Assembly: GCF_013363755.1 (NCBI RefSeq)
Contig: NZ_CP054842.1
Span: 62,001-126,000 of the forward strand
Origin: Comamonas antarctica
GTDB lineage: Bacteria; Pseudomonadota; Gammaproteobacteria; Burkholderiales; Burkholderiaceae_C
Length of the DNA stretch: 64,000 nt
Direction: 5' to 3'
Below the pieces are notes generated by a model. That model was not told the DNA's origin. It was given only the letters and a program-made list of their open reading frames with translations, and ran no database searches. This document shows, one piece after another, positions 16,455 to 25,650 of the stretch (position 1 is its first letter; each line of letters starts with the position of its first letter). The position numbers were made by a program, and so were the translations under genes.

Positions 16455-18170
16455 ATGGCATTCACCATTGAACGTTCACGCTACGTGCAACTGTACGGCC
16501 CCAGCTCAGGCGACAGCGTCCGCCTCGGCGACACAGGGCTATGGGCCCGGGTCGAGCGTGACTACTGTCATGGCGGCGACGAACTTGTTTTTGGTGCCGG
16601 CAAGACGATCCGTGCAGGGACTGGCTGCGACGGCGCGATGACAGCGGCGGACGGCGTTCTCGACCTTGTCGTCACCAACGCACTGATCATCGACGCGGTG
16701 GCCGGCATCATCAAGGCGGACATCGGCATAAAGCAAGGGCGGATTGTTGGTATTGGCAAGGCCGGGGATCCCAACATCATGGATGGCGTGAGCCCTCAGC
16801 TTATCGTCGGGGTCAATACCGACATCAGAGCCGCCGAAGGATTGATCGTCACGACCGGAGGCATCGATTGCCATGTCCACTTCATCGACCCGGGTCAGGT
16901 GGATGAGGCCCTGTGCGCAGGCATCACGACCTTGATGGGCGGGGGACTCGGTCCCACCACGGTTCCGATCGCCTCAACCGGCACAACCAACCTAGGTCTG
17001 ATGCTACAGGCGGCTGAGGCGTTCCCAGTGAACTTCGGCTTCATCGGCAAGGCTGCGTCACACACCGTGGCGCCCCTGATTGAACAACTCGCCTCTGGGG
17101 CCGCCGGCCTCAAAGTCCATGAAGACTGGGGCGCCAGTTCGGCCGTCATCGACGCCGCACTCCAGGCTGCTGACATTGGCGGTGGCCAGATCCAACTGCA
17201 CACCGACACCCTAAACGAATCGGGCTTCATCGAGCATACTTTGCGCGCGATCGGTGACCGATGCATCCATGCATACCACGTCGAGGGCGCGGGCGGCGGG
17301 CATGCGCCCGACATCATCCGCATTTGCGGCAAGGCGAATGTGTTGCCGTCTTCGACCAATCCAACCAATCCGTTCACGGTCAACACCTTTGACGAGCACT
17401 TCGACATGGCGATGACAAGCCATCATCTGAATCCTCGATTACCGGAGGACGTTGCCTTCGCGGAGAGTCGTATCCGCCGCGAGACGATCGGCGCCGAAGA
17501 TGTATTGCACGACCTAGGAGCAATCAGCGCTATCGGCTCTGACAGCCAGGGTATGGGGCGCATTGGCGAGACGATCGCAAGGACCTGGCAACTGGCTGAG
17601 CACATGCGTGATCTGCGCGGCAGTCTTTCTGAGGACCTCGGCACGGGCGCCGATAACCACCGAATCCTGAGGTACATCGCCAAGTACACGATCAACCCTG
17701 CAAAGATGTTCGGCATCGATCACGAGGTCGGATCCATTGCTCCGGGAAAGTTGGCCGACCTGGTTTTCTGGCGTCCCGACAGTTTCGGCATCAAACCGGA
17801 GTTGGTCATGAAATCGGGTTTCCCTGTATGGGCACCGCTTGGGGAAGCCAATGCATCTCTGATGACCTGCGAGCCGTTGCGCTACCGGCCCATGTGGGGC
17901 TGCTTCGGTCGTGCGCCACAGGCGCTGGGCGTGCGCTTTGTCGCGCCGCCTTCCATCGCTGCAGACATCGGCCGCAGGCTCGACCTTAAATCCGCTCTGG
18001 TGGCCGTAACGGACACACGGGGACTGACCAAGCGCAATATGCTCTACAACGATCTGTTGGCCGATATCAGGGTTGATCCAGAAACCTTCCGCGTCTACAT
18101 CGATGGCCAAACGCTGATCAGCGCTCCAGCCACGCGAGTGACGCTGGGGGCCTCCTACATGCTCAAGTGA
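16455..18170 (+). CDS. ureC: Divergent urease alpha subunit (UreC-like nickel amidohydrolase)
   Basis: 571 aa, full length. Nickel ligands are present: H140 and H142 (DCHVHF), carbamylated K220 ([10 protein letters not shown]), H249 ([11 protein letters not shown]), H275 ([13 protein letters not shown]) and D363 (GSDSQGMG). Catalytic H323 and the flap arginine region ([22 protein letters not shown]) are also kept. Departures from classical ureases: the flap reads TSHHLNP with Ser322 in place of Cys; ICPQ after the HxH is IDPG; and the GTHATTCTPGPW substrate loop is replaced by residues 168-182 ([15 protein letters not shown]), three residues shorter. Nickel amidohydrolase chemistry is well supported; substrate may be urea or a substituted urea or amide. 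Confidence 0.9.
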   Translation: MAFTIERSRYVQLYGPSSGDSVRLGDTGLWARVERDYCHGGDELVFGAGKTIRAGTGCDGAMTAADGVLDLVVTNALIIDAVAGIIKADIGIKQGRIVGIGKAGDPNIMDGVSPQLIVGVNTDIRAAEGLIVTTGGIDCHVHFIDPGQVDEALCAGITTLMGGGLGPTTVPIASTGTTNLGLMLQAAEAFPVNFGFIGKAASHTVAPLIEQLASGAAGLKVHEDWGASSAVIDAALQAADIGGGQIQLHTDTLNESGFIEHTLRAIGDRCIHAYHVEGAGGGHAPDIIRICGKANVLPSSTNPTNPFTVNTFDEHFDMAMTSHHLNPRLPEDVAFAESRIRRETIGAEDVLHDLGAISAIGSDSQGMGRIGETIARTWQLAEHMRDLRGSLSEDLGTGADNHRILRYIAKYTINPAKMFGIDHEVGSIAPGKLADLVFWRPDSFGIKPELVMKSGFPVWAPLGEANASLMTCEPLRYRPMWGCFGRAPQALGVRFVAPPSIAADIGRRLDLKSALVAVTDTRGLTKRNMLYNDLLADIRVDPETFRVYIDGQTLISAPATRVTLGASYMLK

Positions 18171-18185
18171 ACAAAGGGATCTGAA

Positions 18186-18800
18186 ATGTCTGTGGTGCGA
18201 TTAGGCATCGGCGGTCCGGTTGGCAGCGGCAAGACGCGCATCGTGGAGCGCCTGCTCCCCATTTTTGCCGAGGAGGGTATTTCCACGGCAGTTATTACCA
18301 ATGACTTGGTTACGCGAGAGGATGCGGAGCGTGTACGTCGATCCGGCTTGATCGATCCCGATAGGGTGTTGGGCGTCGAGAGTGGGGCCTGTCCGCACAC
18401 CGCCATTCGCGAAGACCCGTCCGTCAACATCGAGGCCGTTGAATGGCTCGAACGGCGCTTTCAGCCAGACGTCATCCTCATCGAGAGTGGCGGCGACAAT
18501 CTGGCCGCTACTTTTTCAAGTGAACTGGTGGATTGGTGGATGTTTGTCATCGACGTGGCTGGCGGGGACGACATACCGCGCAAGCGTGGACTAGGCGTTT
18601 TGCGAGCCGACCTGTTGGTGGTCAACAAGATCGACCTAGCTCCCCACGTTGACGCGGACCTCGACCGCATCCGCGCCGATGTGGCAATAGCTCGACCCAA
18701 TCGTCCCTCGCTGTTCACGGATCTGCGTCGCGGTGAGGGTGTACGCGCAGTCTTCGAGGAGCTAAGGCGCTCGGCACTGTTCGGGCATGGCCGCACATGA
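18186..18800 (+). CDS. ureG: Urease accessory GTPase UreG
   Basis: A 204-aa SIMIBI GTPase that drives nickel delivery into apo-urease. P-loop GGPVGSGKT at residues 9-17, metal-binding [21 protein letters not shown], and the guanine-specificity motif NKIDLAPH are all intact. It lacks the histidine-rich N-terminus of some UreG proteins. It lies directly after ureC (15 bp, AAAGGGA as ribosome site), not at the cluster end as in most proteobacteria, and overlaps ureD by ATGA. Confidence 0.95.
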   Translation: MSVVRLGIGGPVGSGKTRIVERLLPIFAEEGISTAVITNDLVTREDAERVRRSGLIDPDRVLGVESGACPHTAIREDPSVNIEAVEWLERRFQPDVILIESGGDNLAATFSSELVDWWMFVIDVAGGDDIPRKRGLGVLRADLLVVNKIDLAPHVDADLDRIRADVAIARPNRPSLFTDLRRGEGVRAVFEELRRSALFGHGRT

Positions 18801-19612
18801 CCGACGGCCTGCTTCAACTTCGTCTGGCCTGCGACCGCCAAGGCCGTACCCGATTGGTGGAGCGTAAGCAGCGCTACCCGTTGACCACCACCGCTGTGCT
18901 GCCGCTCGACGCCGGTCCGGGCGCTCTCATATATGTACAAAACGCGGCTGGATCGGTATTTGGCGGCGACCGTTTGCACCTCGACGTGGCGTTGGGTGAC
19001 GGCGCTGAGCTTTGTCTGTCGACACCGTCCGCCACGCGACTGCAAGGGGATACCCTGTCGGTGCAGACCTCGCACATTTCAGTGGGGAAAGGGGCCTTTC
19101 TCGAATCCATTCCCGACATGCTGATACCGCATGCGCGCTCGATGCATAGACAGGACACCCTGGTCGAGCTTGCATCCGGTGGGCGGGCGATCATCGCCGA
19201 CGCGCTGGCTCCAGGCCGTGTCGCGAGCGGCGAGCGTCACGCATATCAGTTGCTCGCGCTGCGCTTGCGGGTCTGCGTCGAAGGGTCTTCGATCCTCCAT
19301 GACGCCGCAACCTTTTGCCCTGATGAGGCGGATCCGTGGCTGGAGGGAGCACTTGGCAGGCAAGGCTATGTCGGGACGCTGTTCGCATTGACGCAGGAAG
19401 GTTGTGCGGCAGAACTCGCGGACAGGGTCCACGCCGGTATCGCAAGTGTGCAAGGAGTTTACGGTGGGGCCTCCCCATTGGCTTCTGGATATGGCGTCGT
19501 TGCCCGCTTGCTGGCCGACGACTCACCGCTATTGCGCCACGCAATGCAGCTCACGTGGGATCTCATGCGCCGCTGCCTGCTTGGCCGTCCAGCACCTCAA
19601 CTGCGAAAGTAA
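18797..19612 (+). CDS. ureD: Urease accessory protein UreD
   Basis: A 271-aa scaffold for nickel insertion (UreD/UreH family): [71 protein letters not shown]. The overlap with ureG indicates translational coupling. In classical clusters ureD is first; its position after ureG is one sign that this cluster belongs to a separate lineage. Confidence 0.9.
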   Translation: MTDGLLQLRLACDRQGRTRLVERKQRYPLTTTAVLPLDAGPGALIYVQNAAGSVFGGDRLHLDVALGDGAELCLSTPSATRLQGDTLSVQTSHISVGKGAFLESIPDMLIPHARSMHRQDTLVELASGGRAIIADALAPGRVASGERHAYQLLALRLRVCVEGSSILHDAATFCPDEADPWLEGALGRQGYVGTLFALTQEGCAAELADRVHAGIASVQGVYGGASPLASGYGVVARLLADDSPLLRHAMQLTWDLMRRCLLGRPAPQLRK

Positions 19613-19617
19613 CTCCA

Positions 19618-20187
19618 ATGATTGAACAACACTTTGACCCACCTATTGCAGCGCGAATCCTCGGCCGGGTGGGTGCGCCAGAGTTCGCTGGACGCTGGAT
19701 CGAGCGGGTACCGGTACCCGCCGCGGATGCGGCACGCCGGCGCGTGCTGCTTCGCGGAGAGCACGGTACGGCCATCGCTGTGGATCTCCCCAAGCCAGCT
19801 TGGTTGTTTGATGGCGCGGTACTCCACGACAATGGCTGTCGCTTGCTTGTTGTCACCCGCCCACCGGAACCGGTCATGGTCATTGGGTTGGCACAACTCA
19901 CACCCGCCGATACGCTCCGCATCGGCCATGCGCTGGGCAATCGGCACAGCCCTTGCGAACTGTCTGAGGGCGAGATCATCGTCCCGGTCACTGACACGCC
20001 AGAACTTGCCTCCCGACCCGTGTTGGCGCTGGGATTGGCCGGACTTCAGCTGCGTTTCGACCATCTGCCGTTTGCTGCCCAATGTCCACCGGCTTGCGGC
20101 GCAGCCGCACACGATCACCTGCCCCAACGATTGGATCACGGTTCGCATTTGCATCCGCATTCGACACATGCACGCCACGATGGATGA
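19618..20187 (+). CDS. ureE: Urease accessory metallochaperone UreE
   Basis: A 189-aa nickel chaperone. The dimer-interface metal histidine is in LGNRHSPCEL, and the C-terminal tail is histidine-rich (HDHLPQRLDHGSHLHPHSTHARH), ready to bind several nickel ions. Start ATG 19618 (MIEQHFDPPIAARILGRV) is 5 bases after the ureD stop; a longer in-frame upstream extension overlaps ureD and is not credible. It overlaps ureF by 8 bp. Confidence 0.9.
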   Translation: MIEQHFDPPIAARILGRVGAPEFAGRWIERVPVPAADAARRRVLLRGEHGTAIAVDLPKPAWLFDGAVLHDNGCRLLVVTRPPEPVMVIGLAQLTPADTLRIGHALGNRHSPCELSEGEIIVPVTDTPELASRPVLALGLAGLQLRFDHLPFAAQCPPACGAAAHDHLPQRLDHGSHLHPHSTHARHDG

Positions 20188-20881
20188 GACTGCTGCAATG
20201 CGCATGCTGACACTGATGCAGCTGTCGGACTCGGCGCTACCCATTGGCCGTCATGCACATGCGATGGGCCTGGAAAGGCTCATTCGAGACGGACGCGTGC
20301 AGACCCGCGAAACGCTGCGTGAGATGGTGGTCTCTGCGTTGATCCACGGGGCGGCTCGCTCCGATGGCACTGCGACCGCTCTCGCGCATGGCGCGGTGAT
20401 GGCGCAGGACCTCGCCGCACTGCGCGGGGTAGACGCCAGGCTCGACCTGCTAAAGCAGACGCCCTCAGCGCAAGCCGCGTCCCGCCGCTGCGGCAGCCGC
20501 CTCGCGGCCATGGCTACCACCTTTGGAGCGCAGGCCCTGTTGACCGAATACGCCGCAGAGATCGCCGCCCAAAAGTCGCCTGGCCATCTCTCGGTAGTTT
20601 CCGGCGCTATTGCGGCCACTGCAGGTATCGATCGTGAACACGCAGTGCTGTGCGAAATGCGCGGAGTGGCATCCATGATTCTGTCGGCCGCGGTTCGTCT
20701 GGACCTCCTCGCGTCTGCAGCCTGCCAGGGCATGCTGGCAGAACTGTCCCAGCACATCGTCAAAGCTACGCGAATCGCCTTGCGCACAGGTCTTGAGGAG
20801 ATGTCGTGCAGCGCGGCCGCTGGGATTGAGGTTGCCGCCATGCGACATGCCCGCGACGACGCTCGGCTTTTTGCCAGCTGA
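20180..20881 (+). CDS. ureF: Urease accessory protein UreF
   Basis: A 233-aa helical protein that activates UreG in the UreDFG complex. Recognisable ends: LMQLSDSALPIGRHAHAMGLERLIRDG at the N-terminus and the typical MRHARDDARLFAS at the C-terminus. The body is divergent (AQAASRRCGSRLAAMATTFG, LSVVSGAIAATAGIDREHAV). Start ATG 20180 lies inside the end of ureE. An ATG at 20168 is also possible. Confidence 0.85.
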   Translation: MDETAAMRMLTLMQLSDSALPIGRHAHAMGLERLIRDGRVQTRETLREMVVSALIHGAARSDGTATALAHGAVMAQDLAALRGVDARLDLLKQTPSAQAASRRCGSRLAAMATTFGAQALLTEYAAEIAAQKSPGHLSVVSGAIAATAGIDREHAVLCEMRGVASMILSAAVRLDLLASAACQGMLAELSQHIVKATRIALRTGLEEMSCSAAAGIEVAAMRHARDDARLFAS

Positions 20882-20913
20882 TTCCTCCAAACCCCCTTGA
20901 AGGCATTTCATAG

Positions 20914-22458
20914 ATGCAAAATGACCGGATGTTGCGCGTGGCTCTGGACTGGGCCGTGGACGAAATCGACCCACCCCGTTCTTTCGGCGGCTGGAACACT
21001 GGCCGCGTCGTGCAGCAAACGCACGAAAGCCTCGTCGAGGATGATTTCCATATGCCCCCCGGTTCAACCGGTGCGCCGACCCAAGTGGTGCCCAGGCTGG
21101 CCGAATCGGTGCAGCAATCGCCCGATGCCCGCCACTTCATCTTCAAACTTCGCAGAGACGTACGCTTTCACGACGGCGCCGAGCTGGATGCGGATGCCGT
21201 CGTCCTCAATTACCAGAGGATGTGCGATCCGGCCTCTCCCTATTACTCACATGTCGCTGCTGACTTCAATCGCGAAGGGGTAGGGCTCATCGACCACGTT
21301 CACGCGCGGGACTCGATGACAGTCGAGTTTCGCTTGAGCGAACCATTCCCGGAATTTCTGCGTTACATGACGCAGGAAGACGCGCCCGGCTCGCAGGCAC
21401 TTATCAGCCCTAAGGCGATCCGAGAATTCGGACCGGATGGCTGCGCAGATCGCGCCCCAGGCACCGGGGCTTTTCGGTTCCATCGTCGATTTGAGACCGC
21501 GGGCGGATCGGCCGTGGAACTTCGACGCAACGCGGCGTATTGGGATGGCCCGCCGGCGATCGATGCCATCCAGTTCCTTCCAATTCCCGATCTGCAGGAT
21601 CGCGTGCGGGCCCTGATGGAAGGCCAGGTGGACGTAGCCTACAGCCTCGAGGGCACCGATGTGGAGAACCTGCTGGCGCACGGTTTTAACGTGCCTGCGT
21701 TTTCCCCTCCGTACCTTTGGTACTTGGTGTTCAACCAACGTGACCCATGGGTATCCGATGGCCGGGTACGCCAGGCCATTGCACATGCCATTGATCGGAA
21801 GTCGCTTTGTGACGCGCTCTTTCCAGGAACTGTACGCCCTGCAACCTCGGCGATTCCACCGGGTGCGCCAGCGCATGATGCGCATGCATTGGAACGCTAT
21901 CCCTACGACCCTGATCTGGCGCGCGCCTTACTGGCAGCGGCTGGTGTTCCACAGGGCTTGGTCCTGCATGTCATTGGCGCACGCGCGGGCTCGGCGCAAC
22001 TCGATCCTGGAGCGATCTTCCAACGAATCGCACACGACCTCGCTGCGGTCGGGGTCCGACTGGAAGTCAGCTTGCAAGATGAATGGGTTGCCTATTGCAA
22101 TCAATGGCGGCAAGGCGCACCGATGGGCGTCGCAATGAGCGAGATGAGCTGGGCCATGTCGTGCGACGTGTGGTTATCTCAGGTCCTGCACAGCCGCAAC
22201 ATGTCCCCACGCGGGTTCAATGCCGGGTACCACCACGATCCTGTACTCGACACGATGCTGGATCAGGCGCGGAGTACCCTGTCATTTGAAGAGCGAAAAT
22301 CGCTTTACCGCGCCGCTGATGCGCGCGTCATGGAGACCCTCCCCATCCTGCCCCTGGTCACCTCGGCAAGAGGGATGATCGCATGCTCGCCCCGTGTCAC
22401 TGGCCTGACTACAGTGAACCAGTGCTGGCAAGACTTTCGGCGCGTACGGTTCACTTAA
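20914..22458 (+). CDS. Family-5 solute-binding-type protein without signal peptide
   Basis: A 514-aa SBP_bac_5 (DppA/NikA-like) protein: LAESVQQSPDARHFIFKLRRDVRFHDGAELDADAVVLNYQRM, PGTGAFRF, VRQAIAHAIDRKSLCDALFPG. It begins MQNDRMLRVALDWAVDEIDPP right after an in-frame TAG, so no signal peptide can precede it, and no matching permease is present. It lies between ureF (32 bp) and amiC (adjacent). As AmiC is itself a cytosolic binding-protein homologue, this one may be a second cytoplasmic ligand or metal binder. NikA relationship would suggest nickel, but this is only inference. Confidence 0.8.
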   Translation: MQNDRMLRVALDWAVDEIDPPRSFGGWNTGRVVQQTHESLVEDDFHMPPGSTGAPTQVVPRLAESVQQSPDARHFIFKLRRDVRFHDGAELDADAVVLNYQRMCDPASPYYSHVAADFNREGVGLIDHVHARDSMTVEFRLSEPFPEFLRYMTQEDAPGSQALISPKAIREFGPDGCADRAPGTGAFRFHRRFETAGGSAVELRRNAAYWDGPPAIDAIQFLPIPDLQDRVRALMEGQVDVAYSLEGTDVENLLAHGFNVPAFSPPYLWYLVFNQRDPWVSDGRVRQAIAHAIDRKSLCDALFPGTVRPATSAIPPGAPAHDAHALERYPYDPDLARALLAAAGVPQGLVLHVIGARAGSAQLDPGAIFQRIAHDLAAVGVRLEVSLQDEWVAYCNQWRQGAPMGVAMSEMSWAMSCDVWLSQVLHSRNMSPRGFNAGYHHDPVLDTMLDQARSTLSFEERKSLYRAADARVMETLPILPLVTSARGMIACSPRVTGLTTVNQCWQDFRRVRFT

Positions 22459-23634
22459 ATGACCGAAAGCATGCCGACCATGTCCCCTATCACGCACAAC
22501 CCGGAGCCCTGGATCCTCGGCGTGCTCTATTCCCTCGATGGGCCGACTGCGATTTCCTCGCGCCAGCATGTGCAGGGAATCACGCTTGCTCTCCAAGAGA
22601 TCAACGCCCGCGGCGGTGTGCGTGGGCGCCTGCTGAACACCAAGGCCTATGACCCGGGATGCGATCTTGCCCTCTATCGTCAGTGCGTGGACCGACTGTT
22701 CACCGAAGATGGCGTGGACGTGGTAATCGGATGCTGCACCTCACTGAGCCGCAAGGCTGTGCTGCCCACTATCGAGCGGCGCAATGGTCTGCTCCTGTAC
22801 CCGGACCTATATGAGGGATTCGAATATTCTCCCAACGTGATCTACGCCGGCGCTGCCACCAACCAAAACACCCTTCCACTTGCTCGCTATCTGCTGCGAA
22901 GCGGGGCCCGCCGCTTCGTGCTTGTCGGCAGCGACTACATCTACCCGCGCGAGTCCAATCGCGTAATGCGCGATCTGGTCGAGCGCCAAGGGGGGGCCGT
23001 GCTCGACGAACTGTACCTCCCTCTACAGCCCGATGCGGCGCGCATGGCGCAGTTAGTGGAGCGTGTGGTTGAATTGAAGCCCGACATATTATTCAGTGCG
23101 CTGGTGGGCCAGTCGATCTGCGATCTTCTGCAGGCCTGCGCCAATGCAGGCATTGATGGCTCTATCCCGATTGCCAGCCACAACATCACCGAGGCGGAGA
23201 TGCTCGCCTTGCCAAAGCCCCCAGTCGCCGGCCATATAACGTCGGCACCCTTCTTCGCAAGCCTCGACACTGCACCAAGTCAGCGCTTTGTGAACGGCTT
23301 CAGGCGCGCATTTGGTGCGCAGGCGCCGGTTTCCCAGATTGCCGCCGCAGCCTACAGCGTCGTCCATCTTTTTGCACGTGCTCTCGAGAAGTCTGGAGAG
23401 ATGGACACCCAGTCCATCATCGACGCGATGCGAGGTGTGCCATTTGAGGCACCGCAGGGTCAGATGGTGGTCGACTACGACAACAATCACACCTGGATGA
23501 CGCCGCGCATTGGCCGCTGGAATGGCCGCGACCAGTTCGACATACTCTGGCAGGCGAGCGAAGCCGCCCAACCCGACCCGTGGTTGGTGAGCTATGGTGG
23601 TGCCGAGACGCTTGCCGAAGCTCCGGGTCCGTGA
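22459..23634 (+). CDS. amiC: AmiC-like amide/urea sensor (negative regulator of AmiR)
   Basis: A 391-aa type-1 binding-protein fold without signal peptide, strongly similar to Pseudomonas aeruginosa AmiC: VVIGCCTSLSRKAVLPTIERRNGLLLYPDLYEGFEYSPNVIYAG, GSDYIYPRESNRVMRDL, ITSAPFFASLDT, FEAPQGQMVVDYDNNHTW. In Pseudomonas, AmiC sequesters AmiR until a short amide binds. The pocket residues around YPDLYEGFEYSPN are conserved, so the ligand should be a small amide- or urea-like molecule. Starts directly after the preceding stop. Confidence 0.9.
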   Translation: MTESMPTMSPITHNPEPWILGVLYSLDGPTAISSRQHVQGITLALQEINARGGVRGRLLNTKAYDPGCDLALYRQCVDRLFTEDGVDVVIGCCTSLSRKAVLPTIERRNGLLLYPDLYEGFEYSPNVIYAGAATNQNTLPLARYLLRSGARRFVLVGSDYIYPRESNRVMRDLVERQGGAVLDELYLPLQPDAARMAQLVERVVELKPDILFSALVGQSICDLLQACANAGIDGSIPIASHNITEAEMLALPKPPVAGHITSAPFFASLDTAPSQRFVNGFRRAFGAQAPVSQIAAAAYSVVHLFARALEKSGEMDTQSIIDAMRGVPFEAPQGQMVVDYDNNHTWMTPRIGRWNGRDQFDILWQASEAAQPDPWLVSYGGAETLAEAPGP

Positions 23635-23659
23635 ACTCTGCTTCTTTAAATACATCGAC

Positions 23660-24304
23660 ATGAGCAATGATCCGATGCGCGAGCTGCGCGGCTTGAATGT
23701 GACGGTTTTGCATCCGCTGGACCGTGAGATCGAAGAATTGTTGCGCCATCTCAAGCGCATCGGCTGCCAGATCGACGCCTGCTGGCCGCCTCCGGCCAGT
23801 ATTTCGGTATCGACCAGCGTTGTGTTCTTTGCAATCACCGCCGAAGGACCGCGTGTGACACTGCCACGATTCGTCGACCCCGCGCCGTGCTTGGTGGCCA
23901 TCGTCGACTACGAAAGCCCCAGTGCAGTCAAGAGCCTTCTCGAATCGGAAGCGCACTGCTTCATTACCAAACCCATCCGCCCCTCGGGCATTGTTTCCAG
24001 TCTGCTGCTGGCACGTTCGCTACACGGCTACCAATCCCGCCTACTCGCTAAGGTCAACAAGCTCGAAGAAACGCTGCGCAGTCGGCGCGAGATAGAGCGC
24101 GCGACGCGAATTTTGATGGATATGAAACGCCTCGACGAAGATGCCGCATACCAGTTGATTCGAAGCCAGGCCACCTCGCAGCGCCTAGGGATGGGCGCTG
24201 TGGCACGCTCCATCATTACTGCACACAGGGTATTTGACAGCACGTCCACGGCAACCTCAGGCCCGAAGTTGGCACGGAAGGTGCTTGGACTAACACGGCG
24301 CTAG
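23660..24304 (+). CDS. amiR: AmiR-like ANTAR transcription antiterminator
   Basis: A 214-aa RNA-binding antiterminator. The N-terminal pseudo-receiver domain matches AmiR (LKRIGCQIDACWPPPASISV, CLVAIVDYESPSAVKSLLESEAHCFITKPI). A coiled coil (about 123-147) leads to the ANTAR domain (about 143-190: IERATRILMDMKRLDEDAAYQLIRSQA ... VARSII). Start ATG 23660, 25 bp after amiC. Expected targets are the two dual-hairpin leaders at 15656-15734 and 24328-24408. Its 3' end contains the candidate sigma-54 promoter of the transporter operon. Confidence 0.9.
   Translation: MSNDPMRELRGLNVTVLHPLDREIEELLRHLKRIGCQIDACWPPPASISVSTSVVFFAITAEGPRVTLPRFVDPAPCLVAIVDYESPSAVKSLLESEAHCFITKPIRPSGIVSSLLLARSLHGYQSRLLAKVNKLEETLRSRREIERATRILMDMKRLDEDAAYQLIRSQATSQRLGMGAVARSIITAHRVFDSTSTATSGPKLARKVLGLTRR
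24270..24286 (+). promoter_or_regulatory. Candidate sigma-54 promoter for the transporter operon
   Basis: TGGCACGGAAGGTGCTT has a complete TGGCACG -24 element, 10 bases between GG and GC, and GTGC at -12. It lies in the last codons of amiR. Spacing from the GC to the ANTAR hairpin P1 is 44 bp, identical to the copy at 15598. The shared TGGCAC-N5-GTGCTT pattern supports both. Confidence 0.62.
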
Positions 24305-24327
24305 CTTAGAGAGCGCTTTCATGCACC

Positions 24328-24408
24328 GCGGCAGGGCTGCCGCACTTCAGTTGGCTAGGAAGCCTTCGTTCAATCGCCATGCGGCAGGACGAAGGCTTTT
24401 TTGTTTTT
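24328..24408 (+). ncRNA. ANTAR-type antitermination leader RNA, copy 2 (before the transporter)
   Basis: P1 (24328-24343) is identical to copy 1: GCGGC stem with hexaloop AGGGCU. P2 is GGCU/AGCC at 24353-24364. The terminator is stronger here: AGCCUUCGU (24361-24369) pairs perfectly with ACGAAGGCU (24389-24397), followed by UUUUUUGUUUUU to 24408. Its 5' arm overlaps the P2 3' arm. The linker, loops and terminator interior differ from copy 1, so the preserved elements are those under selection. Confidence 0.75.
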
Positions 24409-24435
24409 GACTTTCAAATCTCGATCGTGAGCCCT

Positions 24436-25620
24436 ATGCGCAAATCAACTCAATTGTTTACCGCGACGAGCATCCTCGCTGCATTCGCGTCCGTGTCCCT
24501 GCTCGCCAGTCCCATCGCTGCGGCACAGCAAATGCCGCCTGTCGTGATTGGTACGGCGGTGGGCTTGAGCGGCGCAAACAGCGTCGTCGCTCCTTCTGTC
24601 GTACAGGCCACACAGCTCGCAATCGACGAAATCAACGCGGCAGGGGGAATTCTCGGACGCAAGGTGGTGCTTGAGGTTGCAGACGATGGCAGCGGTGCTG
24701 CAGGTGCCCAGAAAGCCTACGACTCGTTGCTGTTTCAAAAGAAGGTTGACGCTGTCATCTCCATGGAGACGAGTGCCGCACGCAACGCGGCACTCCCCAT
24801 CGTCACCCGCGCCAAGAAGCCCTTTATCTACACCTCTTTCTACGAAGGCCGCTCCTGCAATAAGCACCTGTTCATCAACGCCTGGGTGCCGGAGCAGCAG
24901 GTTGCTCCGGTGGTCGACTATTTCAGCACAAAACTCAATACCAAGAGCTACTTCCTGATCGGAAGTGACTACGCCTTCGGCCGCGGCATGCTGGAGTTCA
25001 CGCGCAAATACATTGCGTCGAAAGGACACAAGGTGGTTGGTGAAGAGTACTTGCCCATAGACGGCTCGGACTGGACAGCCATCATCAGTAAGCTCAAGGC
25101 CTCAGGCGCCGATGCCCTGATTAGCTCTACCTCAGGCGGGGCGCCCAACGTGACGCTCACCAAGCAGCTTCGGGCTGCCGGCGTCAGTCTTCCCTTCGGC
25201 AATCTGGCGGTGGATGAAGGCACCGCCAAGAGCATGGGCAGCGATGCCAAGGGTGTCTATACCGCGGGCTCGTACTACACCAGCATCGACACGCCGCGCA
25301 ACAAGGAATTTCTGTCCGCGATGAGCAAGCGCTTCGGACCGGATATGAAGACACCTAACGATCTCTCCACGCCTCAGTACGAAGCTGTCTGGGCGTACAA
25401 ACTCGCGGTTGAAAAGGCGGGCACTCTCGAAACCGACAAGGTCCTCAAGGCGCTCGGGGAAGTATCCGTCAACGGCCCACGCGGCGAGATCAAGATGGAC
25501 CAGCAACACCACGCAGCGCTGACCATGTACATAGGCCAGGTGCAGGCTGACGGCAGCGTCAAGATCCTAGAGACGTTCCAGAACGTCGCTCCCGGTGCGC
25601 AGTGCCCGCAGCTGAAATAG
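24436..25620 (+). CDS. Periplasmic substrate-binding protein, urea/amide-type ABC transporter
   Basis: A 394-aa type-1 periplasmic binding protein with a clear signal peptide (MRKSTQLFTATSILAAFASVSLLASPIAAAQQ). Mature text begins MPPVVIGTAVGLSGANSV; pocket-region text ETSAARNAALPIV, YTSFYEGRSCNKHLF and LIGSDYAFGRGM resembles AmiC, UrtA and FmdD relatives. ATG 24436 is chosen because an upstream in-frame ATG (24379) lies inside the terminator hairpin. First gene behind leader copy 2. Confidence 0.88.
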   Translation: MRKSTQLFTATSILAAFASVSLLASPIAAAQQMPPVVIGTAVGLSGANSVVAPSVVQATQLAIDEINAAGGILGRKVVLEVADDGSGAAGAQKAYDSLLFQKKVDAVISMETSAARNAALPIVTRAKKPFIYTSFYEGRSCNKHLFINAWVPEQQVAPVVDYFSTKLNTKSYFLIGSDYAFGRGMLEFTRKYIASKGHKVVGEEYLPIDGSDWTAIISKLKASGADALISSTSGGAPNVTLTKQLRAAGVSLPFGNLAVDEGTAKSMGSDAKGVYTAGSYYTSIDTPRNKEFLSAMSKRFGPDMKTPNDLSTPQYEAVWAYKLAVEKAGTLETDKVLKALGEVSVNGPRGEIKMDQQHHAALTMYIGQVQADGSVKILETFQNVAPGAQCPQLK

Positions 25621-25650
25621 CGCCAACTAGACGAACCAGGAACTGATGCT

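Noticed and set aside
19336..19617. Long upstream extension of ureE.
   Set aside because: It overlaps the well-supported ureD gene and has no UreE-like residues before MIEQHFDPP.
24379..24435. In-frame ATG extending the transporter binding protein by 19 residues.
   Set aside because: The codon is inside the terminator hairpin and would bury the signal peptide; ATG 24436 gives a normal signal peptide.
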